47,448 nt of DNA from an uncultured Clostridia bacterium (GCA_934169575.1 CAKPOA010000010.1:1-47448), one strand, 5' to 3'. Positions 6,356 to 16,026 are shown, numbered from the stretch's first letter. Notes: generated by a model not told the origin, from the sequence alone. A program made the numbers and translations.

Positions 6356-7231
6356 TCAAATATTGTCATTATTTCCCTCTGGAAGTGCATTACTTGGAAG
6401 TTCAATTCTAACTCTAATTCTAAAGATATATGTTGCAGCTCTAACAATTTTACTGTTTTTAAATTTCTGCCACAATGAAGGTTTTGCTTCAAATGTAGTT
6501 TCTTCAACATATTTTTCTTTTTCTTCCTTAATTTTTTCAATATTTGTTTCTTTAATATTTTGTGCAGTTTTTGCTTTATTTTCTTCTTCAATTGCTTCAA
6601 TTTGTTCTTCTGGAGTTGGTATCAATTTTAAAGCTTCTGCAACTTCTATTCCAATATAACTTAATGCTTTTGAACTATCTTCTAATCTATCCATATCTAT
6701 TTCAATATGCAAATTAGATTCTAAATTATTTACTCTAGCTTTTAACAATTTCATAGTATCCAAATATGTTTGAGAAGTTTTGTTTTTACATGTTGCAATA
6801 ATATTCAAATTTTTTATTACATCTTCTGGAAATTTGTCTGATATTTCTTCAATTTGTTCTTTCCAATCTTCTTCTTCATTATCAACTGCATTTATAGCAT
6901 CTTTTAATATACCAGATAATGCAATATTTTCTTCTCTTTGTTTTATTAATTTTTCAACTTTTTTAGTATTTTCCTCAAATTGAATTGTTGCAAATTCAAC
7001 TAATCCATATGTTGCTTTATAAACATTTACTGGAAAATTTTTCTTTTTTGGATATTCTATTAAATATGTTTTTATTGACTCTATTAAATCTTTAAAATCC
7101 GAATCATCTTGTAGTTGTACAATTTTCTTTTTACTATTTGGATTTATTAATTTTTGAACTTTATCTATATTTGATAGGATTTTTTCCTCAGTTACTACCA
7201 TTCTTACATTTACTATGCCACGTCTAGACAC
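6356..7231 (-). CDS. Unknown coiled-coil protein
   Basis: I do not recognise this 291-residue soluble protein. It starts MSRRGIVNVRMVVTEEKI (GTG start) and is rich in Lys and Glu. Helical, coiled-coil-prone segments lie at roughly residues 80-120 and 225-255, and there is a basic C-terminal section (PSLWQKFKNSKIVRAATYIF). No signal peptide or enzyme motif is visible. The open frame extends upstream, but the GTG at 7231 sits 10 bases after GGAGG, so I chose it. It has its own promoter and lies between pcrA and the small surface-protein gene, with nothing in the context to fix a role. Confidence 0.6.
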   Translation of the reverse strand: MSRRGIVNVRMVVTEEKILSNIDKVQKLINPNSKKKIVQLQDDSDFKDLIESIKTYLIEYPKKKNFPVNVYKATYGLVEFATIQFEENTKKVEKLIKQREENIALSGILKDAINAVDNEEEDWKEQIEEISDKFPEDVIKNLNIIATCKNKTSQTYLDTMKLLKARVNNLESNLHIEIDMDRLEDSSKALSYIGIEVAEALKLIPTPEEQIEAIEEENKAKTAQNIKETNIEKIKEEKEKYVEETTFEAKPSLWQKFKNSKIVRAATYIFRIRVRIELPSNALPEGNNDNI

Positions 7232-7267
7232 TGTAAAATTACCTCCTTTGTTACAAAATCTATTTAA

Positions 7268-7296
7268 ATTATACAACAATTTACAAAAAACCTCAA
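7268..7296 (-). promoter_or_regulatory. Sigma-A promoter of the coiled-coil gene
   Basis: The minus strand carries TTGAGG (7291-7296), a 17-base spacer and TATAAT (7268-7273). Upstream, between pcrA and the promoter (7326-7354), three short TGTAA-T(6) units occur in tandem (plus strand ttacaaaaata twice). These could be an operator. Confidence 0.7.
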
Positions 7297-7364
7297 GTGA
7301 TTTTCCGTATTTTTTCTTTACATTTTTGTTACAAAAATATTACAAAAATATTACATTGTCTAAA

Positions 7365-9683
7365 TTAAATAATTTCTAATTTTGAGAATTTTGCCATCAA
7401 TCTTTTATTACCAAATTTGTTAAAGTGTATATCTACCTTTAAATCAGTTCCTTCAGGTTCTGTTGCTGTAATAATTCCTTCTCCAAATTTTTTATGATAA
7501 ACTTTTACTCCCTCTTTATATTGTGACAAATCTACCTCTAAATTATTCATTTTATTAGATAAAGTATTCAAAAAACTTTCTGCAGTTCTTCCAAAAGAAA
7601 AACCTTTATTTACAGATGATGCAGAATGAGCATATTTTTTTTCATCACTAAATTTATATGATTTTACATTTCCTCCTGTAGTCGCATAATTCCAAGAATA
7701 ATTATCTTCTCCAAAAGAATTTTTACTTTCTTGATAATTCATTTTCCCAGAAAAAGCATTTTCTGCTCCATCTAATAATTCTTCAGGAATTTCTTTTAGA
7801 AATCTTGATGCAAGATTAAAACTTGTAGAACCAAACATTGTACGTTTTTTGCTACATGTTAAATATAAATCTTTTTTAGCTCTTGTTATTCCAACATAAC
7901 ATAATCTTCTTTCCTCCTCTAAAGCAATTGGTTCACCAATTGCTCTATGTCCAGGAAAAATTCCTTCTTCCATTCCAACTAAAAATACAACAGGAAATTC
8001 AAGACCTTTAGCACTATGTAATGTCATTAAAGTTACAGCTGATTCTTCTTCATCTAGATTATCAATATCTGAAGATAGTGTCATTCCTTCTAAAAAGTTT
8101 TCTAATGAGTTTTCTACTTCTTCTGTTTCAAATTCAATAGCAACTGTTAAAAATTCTTCTAAGTTTTCAATTCTATTTTCTGCTTCTATTGTTTTTTCAT
8201 CCTCCAAAGTCTTTTTATAACCAGTTTTAGTCCATGTCATTTTTACAAGTTCAGATATTTTTATATCATCTTTTTTACTTCTTAATTCTTCAATTGCATT
8301 AACAAATTCTCTTGAATTCATAAATACTCTGTTTAATCCATATTTATCAGCATCTTTTATAACTTCATACATAGATGTTTGATTATCTATTGCAATATCT
8401 TCTATCTTATCTAAACTTGTTTTTCCAATTCCTCTTTTAGGTTCATTTATTATTCTTGCTAAACTCAAATTATCATTTGGATTTTGTATTAATCTTAAAT
8501 ATGATATTATGTCTTTAATTTCTTTTCTTTCAAAGAATTTTAGTCCACCAACAACTTTATATGGTACACCTTCTCTTCTTAAAATATCCTCTATCGCTCT
8601 TGATTGTGTATTCATTCTATATAAAACAGCAAAATCTGAATATTGATAATTTTCTTGTCTTCTTAAATGTTCAATCTGTTCTACAATATATCTTCCTTCA
8701 TCATATTCATCATCTGCTGAATATACTTTTGGAAAATCACCTTTTTCATTTTCTGTCCATAATTTTTTTTCATATTTTGTTTCATTATTTTTTATAACTG
8801 AATTTGCAACTTGCAAGATATTACCTGTACATCTATAATTCTGCTCTAATTTTATAATTTTTGCACCTTTAAATACTTTTTCAAAATTTAAAATATTTGA
8901 TATATCTGCACCTCTAAAAGAATATATTCCTTGATCATTATCTCCAACAACAGTAATATTCCCATTATTTTGTGCTAATAATTTAACTAAAGTAAATTGA
9001 GCTTTATTTGTATCTTGATACTCATCTACTAAAATATATCTAAATTTATTAGAATAATATTCTAATATTTCAGGCGAATTATTAAATATTTTTATCGTAA
9101 AATTAATAATATCATCAAAATCAATAGCATTATTTTCTTTTAAAGCATTTTGATATATCTCATATACAAGAGCAATTTTTTCTTTTCTAAAATCACCTTT
9201 AGCTCTTGCCATATATTGGTCAGGTTCTAGCATTTCATTTTTAGCATTGCTTATTTCAGATTGTACACTTCTTTCTGTAAAAGTCTTATCATCTAATTGC
9301 AATTGTTTTATACATTTTTTAATTAGAGTTCTTTGATCTGATGTATCAAATATAACAAATGATGTATCAAACCCTATTTTATCTATATGAGATCTTAAAA
9401 TTCTTACACATATTGAGTGAAAAGTCCCCATCCATAAATCTTTTGCTTGCTCTCCAACTAATTTGGCAACTCTTTCTTTCATTTCATTAGCTGCTTTATT
9501 TGTAAATGTTATAGCTAAAATATTCCATGGTGCAATATTTTTTTCTTGTATCAAATATGCAATTTTATGTGTTAAAACCTTAGTTTTACCACTTCCTGCA
9601 CCAGCTATAACTAAACATGGACCATCTGTATTTATAACAGCTTCATATTGCTTATCATTTAAACCACTCAATATATCTTGCAT
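7365..9683 (-). CDS. pcrA: ATP-dependent DNA helicase PcrA (UvrD family)
   Basis: A 3'-5' SF1A helicase that acts in repair, in removal of RecA, and at replication-transcription conflicts. The 772-residue product has motif I GAGSGKT (28-34), motif II DEYQDT, motif III QGIYSFRGA, motif IV QNYRCTGNI, and motifs V/VI VTLMTLHSAKGLEFPVVF and CYVGITRAK. The C-terminal PcrA tail (VYHKKFGEGIITATEPEG...) folds as a Tudor-like RNA-polymerase-binding module in the family. ATG follows AAGGAGAA. It is the second gene after topA, 98 bases downstream including the leader, and is probably co-transcribed with it. Confidence 0.97.
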   Translation of the reverse strand: MQDILSGLNDKQYEAVINTDGPCLVIAGAGSGKTKVLTHKIAYLIQEKNIAPWNILAITFTNKAANEMKERVAKLVGEQAKDLWMGTFHSICVRILRSHIDKIGFDTSFVIFDTSDQRTLIKKCIKQLQLDDKTFTERSVQSEISNAKNEMLEPDQYMARAKGDFRKEKIALVYEIYQNALKENNAIDFDDIINFTIKIFNNSPEILEYYSNKFRYILVDEYQDTNKAQFTLVKLLAQNNGNITVVGDNDQGIYSFRGADISNILNFEKVFKGAKIIKLEQNYRCTGNILQVANSVIKNNETKYEKKLWTENEKGDFPKVYSADDEYDEGRYIVEQIEHLRRQENYQYSDFAVLYRMNTQSRAIEDILRREGVPYKVVGGLKFFERKEIKDIISYLRLIQNPNDNLSLARIINEPKRGIGKTSLDKIEDIAIDNQTSMYEVIKDADKYGLNRVFMNSREFVNAIEELRSKKDDIKISELVKMTWTKTGYKKTLEDEKTIEAENRIENLEEFLTVAIEFETEEVENSLENFLEGMTLSSDIDNLDEEESAVTLMTLHSAKGLEFPVVFLVGMEEGIFPGHRAIGEPIALEEERRLCYVGITRAKKDLYLTCSKKRTMFGSTSFNLASRFLKEIPEELLDGAENAFSGKMNYQESKNSFGEDNYSWNYATTGGNVKSYKFSDEKKYAHSASSVNKGFSFGRTAESFLNTLSNKMNNLEVDLSQYKEGVKVYHKKFGEGIITATEPEGTDLKVDIHFNKFGNKRLMAKFSKLEII

Positions 9684-9715
9684 CTTTAAATTCTCCTTTT
9701 CTTATTTTTATATTA

Positions 9716-11782
9716 CTATTTTGAACTTTTTTTGCTTGTGCTTTTTTTCTTTTTACTTGTTTTTTTTCTTTTAACTACTTTTTTTGTATTTTCTTCTGGT
9801 GACCATTTCTCACCAATTTTAGGTTTATTCCATGAAATATAATTACAATTCTCTGGGCTATTTTCACAAACATAAAATTTTCTACCACGTCTTGATTTTT
9901 TCTCAATAACTCTTGCACCACAAACAGGGCATGGAACATCTATATAGTTTATAATAGGTTTTGCATTTTTACATTCTGGATAACCTGGACATGCTAAAAA
10001 TCTACCATATCTTCCATATTTATATACCATTTTTCTTCCACAAAGTTCACATTCTACATCTGATTCTTCTTCAACTAATTCAACATGTTCTAATTCTGTT
10101 TCAACTCTTTGAACTTCTTTTATAAATGGACCATAAAAATCTCTTATAACCTTTTTCCATTCTTCATTTCCATCTGCAACTTTGTCAAATTGTTTTTCAA
10201 TCTCAGCTGTAAATTCAACATTTACAACATCACTAAAATTTTCTACTAATAATTTATTTACAATTTTACCAAGTTCTGTTGGAGCTAATTGTTTTTGTTC
10301 TTTTTCAATATATCTTCTTTCTAAGATTGTTGTAATAGTAGGTGAATATGTACTTGGTCTTCCAATTCCTTTTTCTTCTAAAGCTTTTACTAAACTTGCT
10401 TCTGTATAACGTGGAGGTGGTTCTGTAAAACTTTGTTTAGGTTCTATTTTTTGTTTTTTTACTTTTTGATTTTCTTCTAGTGGTGGAAGCATACCATCAA
10501 TTTCTTCAACTTTATTATCTGTTCCTTCAACATATAAAACCATAAACCCTTTAAATTTAAGTGTTTGACCATTTGCTCTAAAATCATAATCATTTGCTTT
10601 TATATTTACTGCCATTGTATCATATATAGCAGATGACATTTGGCTTGCCATAAATCTGTTATATATTAATTTATATAATTTATATTGATCATTACTCAAA
10701 TATTGTTTTATACTATCTGGTGTAAGTTCAATGTGTGCTGGTCTTATTGCCTCATGAGCATCTTGAGCATCTTTTTTAGTTTTGTAATATCTATTTTCAT
10801 AATATTTTTCACCATATATTTTAGTTATTTCTTGTTTTGCAATTGTTCTTGCTTCTTCAGAAATCCTTGTAGAATCAGTTCTCATATATGTAATTAAACC
10901 TGTATGTCCTTCAGGTAATTTAACACCTTCATATAATGTTTGTGCAACAGACATTGTCTTTTTTAATGTGAAATTTATTTTTCTTGATGCTTCTTGTTGC
11001 ATTGTACTTGTTGTAAATGGAGGTGCTGGGGTACGTTTTTTTTCTCCTTTTTTTACATCTGTTACAATATATTCTGCATTTTCTATATTTTTTAATATTT
11101 CATCTACTTCAGCTTTTGAATGTATCTCAATCTTTTTTCCTTGTTTTTGTACAAGTCTTGCTTCAAATTCTGTATCTGTTTTTTCATCTAAAAGTTTAGC
11201 ATAAATATTCCAGTATTCTTCTGGAATAAATTTTTCAATTTCTTCTTCTCTTTCTACAATAAGTCTTACAGCTACTGATTGCACTCTTCCTGCAGATAAA
11301 CCTCTTTTTACTTTTTTCCATAAAACCGGACTCATTTTATATCCAACAATTCTATCTAAAACTCTTCTTGCTTGTTGAGCATCAACTAAATTTATATCTA
11401 TATCTCTTGGATTTTCTATTGCTTTTTTTACAGCTCCTTTTGTTATTTCATTAAATGTTATTCTTGTAATTTTTTCTTTGTCTTCATCTAATATTTTAGA
11501 TAAATGCCATGCTATCGCTTCTCCCTCACGGTCAGGGTCAGTTGCCAAATATATTTTTTTTGCTTTATTTGCATCTTTTTTTATTGTTTTTATTAGATCT
11601 CCTTTTCCCCTTATATTTATATATTGTGGTTCAAAGTCATTATCTACATCTATTCCAAGTTTTGATTTTGGCAAATCTCTTATATGTCCCATTGATGCTA
11701 TAACTTTTGTGTTTCCCCCTAAATATCTTTTTATTGTTGTTGCTTTTGCTGGTGATTCTACTATTATCAATTTGTCAGCCAT
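9716..11782 (-). CDS. topA: DNA topoisomerase I (type IA)
   Basis: Relaxes negative supercoils by a 5'-phosphotyrosine mechanism. The 688-residue product starts MADKLIIVESPAKATTIKRY (Toprim). It has DPDREGEAIAWH (82-93) for Mg2+, the active-site Tyr299 in GLITYMRTDSTRIS, and two C-terminal four-Cys zinc ribbons (CELCGRKM...CPGYPEC and CPVCGARV...CENSPENC). A Lys/Ser-rich tail ends it. An in-frame TTG at 11806 would add eight residues, but the ATG at 11782 fits the family N-terminus. It is first in topA-pcrA, with a sigma-A promoter at 11880-11908. Confidence 0.97.
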   Translation of the reverse strand: MADKLIIVESPAKATTIKRYLGGNTKVIASMGHIRDLPKSKLGIDVDNDFEPQYINIRGKGDLIKTIKKDANKAKKIYLATDPDREGEAIAWHLSKILDEDKEKITRITFNEITKGAVKKAIENPRDIDINLVDAQQARRVLDRIVGYKMSPVLWKKVKRGLSAGRVQSVAVRLIVEREEEIEKFIPEEYWNIYAKLLDEKTDTEFEARLVQKQGKKIEIHSKAEVDEILKNIENAEYIVTDVKKGEKKRTPAPPFTTSTMQQEASRKINFTLKKTMSVAQTLYEGVKLPEGHTGLITYMRTDSTRISEEARTIAKQEITKIYGEKYYENRYYKTKKDAQDAHEAIRPAHIELTPDSIKQYLSNDQYKLYKLIYNRFMASQMSSAIYDTMAVNIKANDYDFRANGQTLKFKGFMVLYVEGTDNKVEEIDGMLPPLEENQKVKKQKIEPKQSFTEPPPRYTEASLVKALEEKGIGRPSTYSPTITTILERRYIEKEQKQLAPTELGKIVNKLLVENFSDVVNVEFTAEIEKQFDKVADGNEEWKKVIRDFYGPFIKEVQRVETELEHVELVEEESDVECELCGRKMVYKYGRYGRFLACPGYPECKNAKPIINYIDVPCPVCGARVIEKKSRRGRKFYVCENSPENCNYISWNKPKIGEKWSPEENTKKVVKRKKTSKKKKSTSKKSSK

Positions 11783-11879
11783 TTTATACTCACATTCCTT
11801 TCTCAAGGCATAAATATGGTTGAAAAAGACCTATTATATAAATCCTTTTCAGCCCTTCTCCTTTTGCAAACTTCTATAA

Positions 11880-11908
11880 ATTATACTCACATTTTTCTAA
11901 AAAGTCAA
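11880..11908 (-). promoter_or_regulatory. Sigma-A promoter of topA-pcrA
   Basis: The minus strand carries TTGACT (11903-11908), a 17-base spacer and TATAAT (11880-11885). The leader to the topA ATG is about 90 bases. The gene-free interval 11783-12167 holds this promoter and repeat copy C. Confidence 0.8.
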
Positions 11909-11942
11909 TAGATATTTACGAACATTTTTTCTTTTGCTAAAT

Positions 11943-12158
11943 TGTTAACAGTTAGCCTTAAAATATTTAAAACTTAAATTATTTATATTATATTATTTTT
12001 TTAAATACCTTACAGTCGCAATTTCCATTTTGAAATTAAATAATATGAAAATTGCTCCAATCGCACTCGCTAAAGCTCGTTTGATCGCTTACGCGGTATT
12101 AAAAAAATAATATAATATAAATTTTAAGTAACAAAGTTATTTAGGCTAACTGGTAAAA
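11943..12158. repeat. Palindromic intergenic repeat, long form (copy C, inverted)
   Basis: The ends are GTTAACAGTTAGCC and GGCTAACTGGTAAAATT. The core is in the opposite orientation to copies B and D. Its minus strand reads ACCGCGTAAGCGATCAAACG, then GAGTGCGATTGGAGCAATTT, then ATGGAAATTGCGACTGTAAG. Relative to copy B, the outer pair of the core hairpin changes from T-A to C-G (AATACT/AGTAT to AATACC/GGTATT), a compensatory change that supports a folded structure. Confidence 0.8.
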
Positions 12159-12167
12159 TTTAAGTCA

Positions 12168-12311
12168 TTAACCTATGACTTTTTCTTCATAAAACTTGGC
12201 TATTAATTCATCTAAGCTTACACTTAGCTCATATATTTTTTCATAATCTTCCCCAAGTTCAATACTTTTATTTAATTCATCCCTCAATTTACAAATTTCA
12301 TCATTTAACAT
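12168..12311 (-). CDS. Spo0E-like aspartyl-phosphate phosphatase (47 residues)
   Basis: A short gene, MLNDEICKLRDELNKSIELG and on to LSVSLDELIAKFYEEKVIG. It matches the Spo0E-like family: I..LR..L in helix 1 and the signature LS..LD.LI..[YF]Y in helix 2. Family members dephosphorylate Spo0A~P (or lack the SQELD-type Asp and do not). Here the motif reads SVSLD, so the Asp is kept but the usual Gln is replaced. Start chosen by GGAGGACAAT-ATG. It stands alone between topA and the M16 peptidase genes, with repeat copy C downstream. It implies sporulation or Spo0A-controlled development. Confidence 0.8.
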   Translation of the reverse strand: MLNDEICKLRDELNKSIELGEDYEKIYELSVSLDELIAKFYEEKVIG

Positions 12312-12375
12312 ATTGTCCTCCTATTTTACTGCTATATTTTTTGCTAAAAAACGCATATTTCTTACATTTACTATT

Positions 12376-12404
12376 AAGGTACCATATAAATTGACGAAAG
12401 TCAA
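12376..12404 (-). promoter_or_regulatory. Possible promoter/operator of the Spo0E-like gene
   Basis: The minus strand has TTGACT (12399-12404), a 17-base spacer and a weak TACCTT. The -35 lies in a palindrome TTGACNNNNGTCAA that could bind a dimeric regulator. An ATTGTCGAC at about 12470-12478 resembles a Spo0A box only loosely. Confidence 0.35.
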
Positions 12405-12481
12405 TATTATATTGCATTTTTTTCAAACTTTCGTATGTCCAAAAACCCCTCAAAAATCCAGCATATTACAGCAGTCGACAA

Positions 12482-13756
12482 TCATTTTTCTTTTATGACA
12501 GAATACACCATTTTTTCCTCTTTAAAATTAGTATTTAATACTTGCTCAATATATTCTAAATCGACACTATCAATTTCTTCTAAATAATCAAAACTATTAA
12601 TGCCTTTCATAAAGTCTGATAAAAACATTCTGGCAATATCTTGAACATCATTAAACTCTTTAGCATATATTCCATAAATTAGTTTTTTAATTCTTTTAAA
12701 ATCATCTTTATTAATTTTATCTTTTTTTAATTTCTGTATTTTTTCTATTAATTTGTTATATAACAAATCTGGATCTCTTGATACACCAGATATCAAAATA
12801 TGAGCATATTCATCTGTAAATTCATAATCAAAAGATGGTGTTGATAAAATAACTCCACTTTTATAAAGTTCTTGATATAATTCAGAACTTTCTCCAATAA
12901 TCATATTTAATAAAATTTCTATTGCAATATGATTTCTTACTTTTTCTTGTTGTTTAACAGGTTCGCATTTTATTCCTATAACAAAAATAGGAATACTAAC
13001 TTCCATATTAATTTCAACCTTATTTTTCACAATGGATTTTTCTTCTGGTTCATAAATTCTTTTTATTTCACCACAAGGTTTAGTATCTAATAATCTTTTT
13101 TCAACCTCTTCTAAGATTTTTTCAGGCACAAAGTCACCACATATTACCATACACATATTTGATGGATTATAAAATGTATTATAGCATTTATATAATATAT
13201 CTTTATCAATTTTACTTACAGTTTCAATTGTTCCTGTAATATCAAGTTTTACAGGATTAGTATGATACATTCCATCAAGACAATTTAAATAGACTTTCCA
13301 TTCAGGATAATCATCATACATCATTATTTCCTGATTTATAATTCCTTTTTCTTTTTCAACATTTTTATCTGTAAAATATGGATGTTGAACATAATCCATG
13401 AGTTCATCTAAAGCCTCATAAAAATTATCTGTACATTCAAATAAATATGCAGTATGATTATTAGTTGTATAAGCATTTGCATTAACTCCAAGTCCAGATA
13501 AAACATCTAAACTGTTTTTTCCATTTTCCTGTTCAAACATTTTATGCTCTAAAAAATGTGCTACACCTTTTGGAACTTCTGTTACCTGTTCTTCTCCTGG
13601 TACAATAAATTTGCTATCATTTGAACCATAATGTGTTCCCCATATTACATATTTTTTTCTAATTCCTTTTTTGGGTATAACCATTACAGTTAAACCGTTT
13701 TTCATCTTTTTTGTATATAATTTTTCTCTAATTTTTAAATTTTCTAAAACTTGCAT
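12482..13756 (-). CDS. ymfH: M16 zinc peptidase, YmfH-type
   Basis: A 424-residue M16B (insulinase/processing-peptidase-like) enzyme. The zinc motif HFLEH is at 67-71 in GVAHFLEHKMFE, with the downstream Glu in EKEKGIINQEIMMYDDYPEW. It is the catalytic member of the YmfF/YmfH pair. NCBI associates this pair (spelled YfmF/YfmH) with EF-P 5-aminopentanol modification in B. subtilis; the exact step is not established. ATG follows AAGGAG at normal spacing. It is the second gene of the operon, 15 bases after ymfF. Confidence 0.88.
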   Translation of the reverse strand: MQVLENLKIREKLYTKKMKNGLTVMVIPKKGIRKKYVIWGTHYGSNDSKFIVPGEEQVTEVPKGVAHFLEHKMFEQENGKNSLDVLSGLGVNANAYTTNNHTAYLFECTDNFYEALDELMDYVQHPYFTDKNVEKEKGIINQEIMMYDDYPEWKVYLNCLDGMYHTNPVKLDITGTIETVSKIDKDILYKCYNTFYNPSNMCMVICGDFVPEKILEEVEKRLLDTKPCGEIKRIYEPEEKSIVKNKVEINMEVSIPIFVIGIKCEPVKQQEKVRNHIAIEILLNMIIGESSELYQELYKSGVILSTPSFDYEFTDEYAHILISGVSRDPDLLYNKLIEKIQKLKKDKINKDDFKRIKKLIYGIYAKEFNDVQDIARMFLSDFMKGINSFDYLEEIDSVDLEYIEQVLNTNFKEEKMVYSVIKEK

Positions 13757-13771
13757 ATCAAAACTCCTTTT

Positions 13772-15061
13772 CTAATTTTTCAAAAAATAAATCATATTTA
13801 TTTTAACATTTTTTGCAAAATCAACAATTTCTGATTTTTTAACATCTTGAACTTTTTCAATATACTGTTCTAAAGAATTTTTTATATTGCTTAATTCTTG
13901 TCCTAAAAAGTAAATTATTTCAGTATCTTGTTCATCATCAATAGATTTTATATTAGATATCATAGTATTTTTTACATTTTTGATATCTTGCTCAGAAAAT
14001 TCTCCTTTTTCCATATTTTCAATTTGTTTTTTTATAATATCAACTGTTTTTTGAAAATTTCCAATATCTATTCCAGCATTTATAAAAATATTTCCGCAAT
14101 AATATGCATAACCTGAATTTACTGTATATGCTAAACTCGCTTTTTCTCTAACATTTTGAAATAATTTTGAATTTGCACTTCCGCCTAAAATAGCGTTATA
14201 TACCATTCCTATATATTTTAAATTTTCGCATTTAAGTTCTTCTTCATCTAATATAACATCATATCCAATAACTAATTTTCCCTGTGTTACATCTAGTTTT
14301 TCTTCAACATATTTTTCTTTTTCAATCTGCATACGTTTTTCAGGCTTATTTATTATATAAACCGGATCTCTTGGCTCTAATTTTTTTATATTTTCATTAT
14401 TATTTATTATTTCAATTAAATCTACATTATTCAAATCTCCTGATACAAAAATATCTATTTTACATTGTTTTAAAAGATTTAAAAAATACTCATATAAGTT
14501 TTTAGGATTTATTTTTTCCATATCTTCTACATATCCAAATCTATATAAACCCGCAGGTTCATTTTTATACATTTCTTCTAAACACCTATATGCTGCATAA
14601 CCTGCTTTATTATCTTTTTTAGCCTCTATAATTTGTTTTACATTTTCTTTTTCTTGGCTAACATATTCATCATCAAATCCACCATTTTTCACTAATGGAT
14701 CAAATGCTATTTCACATAACATATCAATACCTGTTTTCAACATATTTTCCGCTTCTTGTGGAAGGAAATCGTCATTTATTGTTTCCATATAAAATTTCAA
14801 AACATGATCATTTCCTATTTTGTTTACTCCACAGTTATATTCTGCTCCATACATTTCCTCCATTTTTTTGCTTAGTTCTTCTTGATTTTGTATGTTTTTT
14901 GTTCCTCTTCTTAAAACAGATGATAATACTGCATTATATGTTACATTTTCTCTTGTTAATGGTGTACTTAAAAATATTGCAATTAAATTTGTTTTAAATT
15001 TATTAGTATTTATTTGATGTAAAGTAATCCCTTTTTTTACTTCTTTTTTTATATAATCCAT
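13772..15061 (-). CDS. ymfF: M16 peptidase-like partner subunit, YmfF-type
   Basis: An M16-fold protein of 429 residues without the HxxEH zinc motif. At the equivalent place it reads YNAVLSSVLRRGTKN. It keeps the R/Y substrate-binding pair of the non-catalytic half (VREKASLAYTVNSGYAYY). It should pair with the adjacent YmfH peptidase. Three in-frame ATGs exist; the third (MDYIKKEVKK at 15061) has AAAGGA at nine bases, so I chose it over 15079. It is first in the operon, with a promoter at 15094-15123. Confidence 0.86.
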   Translation of the reverse strand: MDYIKKEVKKGITLHQINTNKFKTNLIAIFLSTPLTRENVTYNAVLSSVLRRGTKNIQNQEELSKKMEEMYGAEYNCGVNKIGNDHVLKFYMETINDDFLPQEAENMLKTGIDMLCEIAFDPLVKNGGFDDEYVSQEKENVKQIIEAKKDNKAGYAAYRCLEEMYKNEPAGLYRFGYVEDMEKINPKNLYEYFLNLLKQCKIDIFVSGDLNNVDLIEIINNNENIKKLEPRDPVYIINKPEKRMQIEKEKYVEEKLDVTQGKLVIGYDVILDEEELKCENLKYIGMVYNAILGGSANSKLFQNVREKASLAYTVNSGYAYYCGNIFINAGIDIGNFQKTVDIIKKQIENMEKGEFSEQDIKNVKNTMISNIKSIDDEQDTEIIYFLGQELSNIKNSLEQYIEKVQDVKKSEIVDFAKNVKINMIYFLKN

Positions 15062-15093
15062 AAAATTCATTCCTTTCATTTTTCACTAGAATT

Positions 15094-15123
15094 ATTATAT
15101 AACTTTTCTTAATAATTATTCAA
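15094..15123 (-). promoter_or_regulatory. Sigma-A promoter of ymfF-ymfH
   Basis: The minus strand carries TTGAAT (15118-15123), an 18-base spacer and TATAAT (15094-15099), about 25 bases from the ribosome site. Confidence 0.65.
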
Positions 15124-15146
15124 GACCTTTTTCTAAATTCAAATAA

Positions 15147-15172
15147 AAAATAGCTTAAACTTAAGCTATTTT
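15147..15172 (-). terminator. Terminator after the 15184-16005 gene
   Basis: AAAATAGCTTAA and its complement TTAAGCTATTTT have a two-base centre and T-rich flanks. It lies 11 bases past the stop and is capable of acting in both directions. Confidence 0.75.
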
Positions 15173-15183
15173 CGTTTGCAATA

Positions 15184-16005
15184 TTAATAACTTGTCCAAC
15201 AATAGTAAAAAACATTTTTTTCTGTATCATAAATTCCTATTTGCCAGCCTGTAGCTTCTTCTTTGTAAAAATCATAATCTTCATATTCACTACTTGTTCT
15301 AGAAACTAATCCATAATAATAATATCCTTTATTTATTAAAAAAACTTCATCATTGTATTCTAAATTTGCTAAAATATCATCACTTAATTTTTCTGTACTC
15401 CATGCTTCTAATGTTTTTAATCTTTCTTCTATACTTTCTCCAACTCTTTTATCAAATTGATAAACATAATAATCTATACCATCATTTTGTGGTCCTCCTC
15501 TTACACTATAAATTTCTCTTTTCACATAATCATCTGTTTTTATATCTAAAATTTCACTATAATTTTTGTGCATATATAAAATCATTTTATCCAAATAATA
15601 TAATTTTGAATTTTTAAGATCAAATATTGCATATATTCCATTTTGATTATAGTAATATAAATTTTCTCTATCTATTTGAGTTAATCTGTTTCCTTTATAT
15701 TCATAAAACTCATTCATTATGTATTCATAAAATTTATTTCTACTCCAAACTTTGCTATTTTTGATGTTGTTTTGATTAATATTTTTCATATAATAATCAT
15801 TAATTTTATATACCTTATATTCCCCTAAAATATCCTTATCATAAACTGTATAATATTCTATATCATATTTACTAAGATTTAAATTTAATTTCTTATAATC
15901 AGTATCACTTTTTATTAAATTAATGCTTTTAAAACATATATAATATACAAAAATTATTCCTAATGCTATTAAACTAAAATATAAAAATTTAGATTTATTT
16001 TTCAA
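15184..16005 (-). CDS. Unknown single-span membrane protein
   Basis: Not recognised. 273 residues from a TTG start (MKNKSKFLYFSLIALGIIFV). One N-terminal membrane segment (about 5-27) leads into a roughly 245-residue extracytoplasmic domain very rich in Tyr, Lys, Asp and Asn, with no Cys cluster or enzyme motif. The frame could begin at GTG 16014, but that codon lies inside the ribosome site GGTGAT, so TTG 16005 is preferred. It follows the 16027 gene closely and may share its transcript. Confidence 0.55.
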   Translation of the reverse strand: MKNKSKFLYFSLIALGIIFVYYICFKSINLIKSDTDYKKLNLNLSKYDIEYYTVYDKDILGEYKVYKINDYYMKNINQNNIKNSKVWSRNKFYEYIMNEFYEYKGNRLTQIDRENLYYYNQNGIYAIFDLKNSKLYYLDKMILYMHKNYSEILDIKTDDYVKREIYSVRGGPQNDGIDYYVYQFDKRVGESIEERLKTLEAWSTEKLSDDILANLEYNDEVFLINKGYYYYGLVSRTSSEYEDYDFYKEEATGWQIGIYDTEKNVFYYCWTSY

Positions 16006-16026
16006 CTCAATCACCCGTCTTATAAT

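Noticed and set aside
12461..12481. Spo0A box near the Spo0E-like gene
   Set aside because: ATTGTCGAC matches the TGTCGAA core only partly and sits far from the promoter, so I do not list it as a feature.
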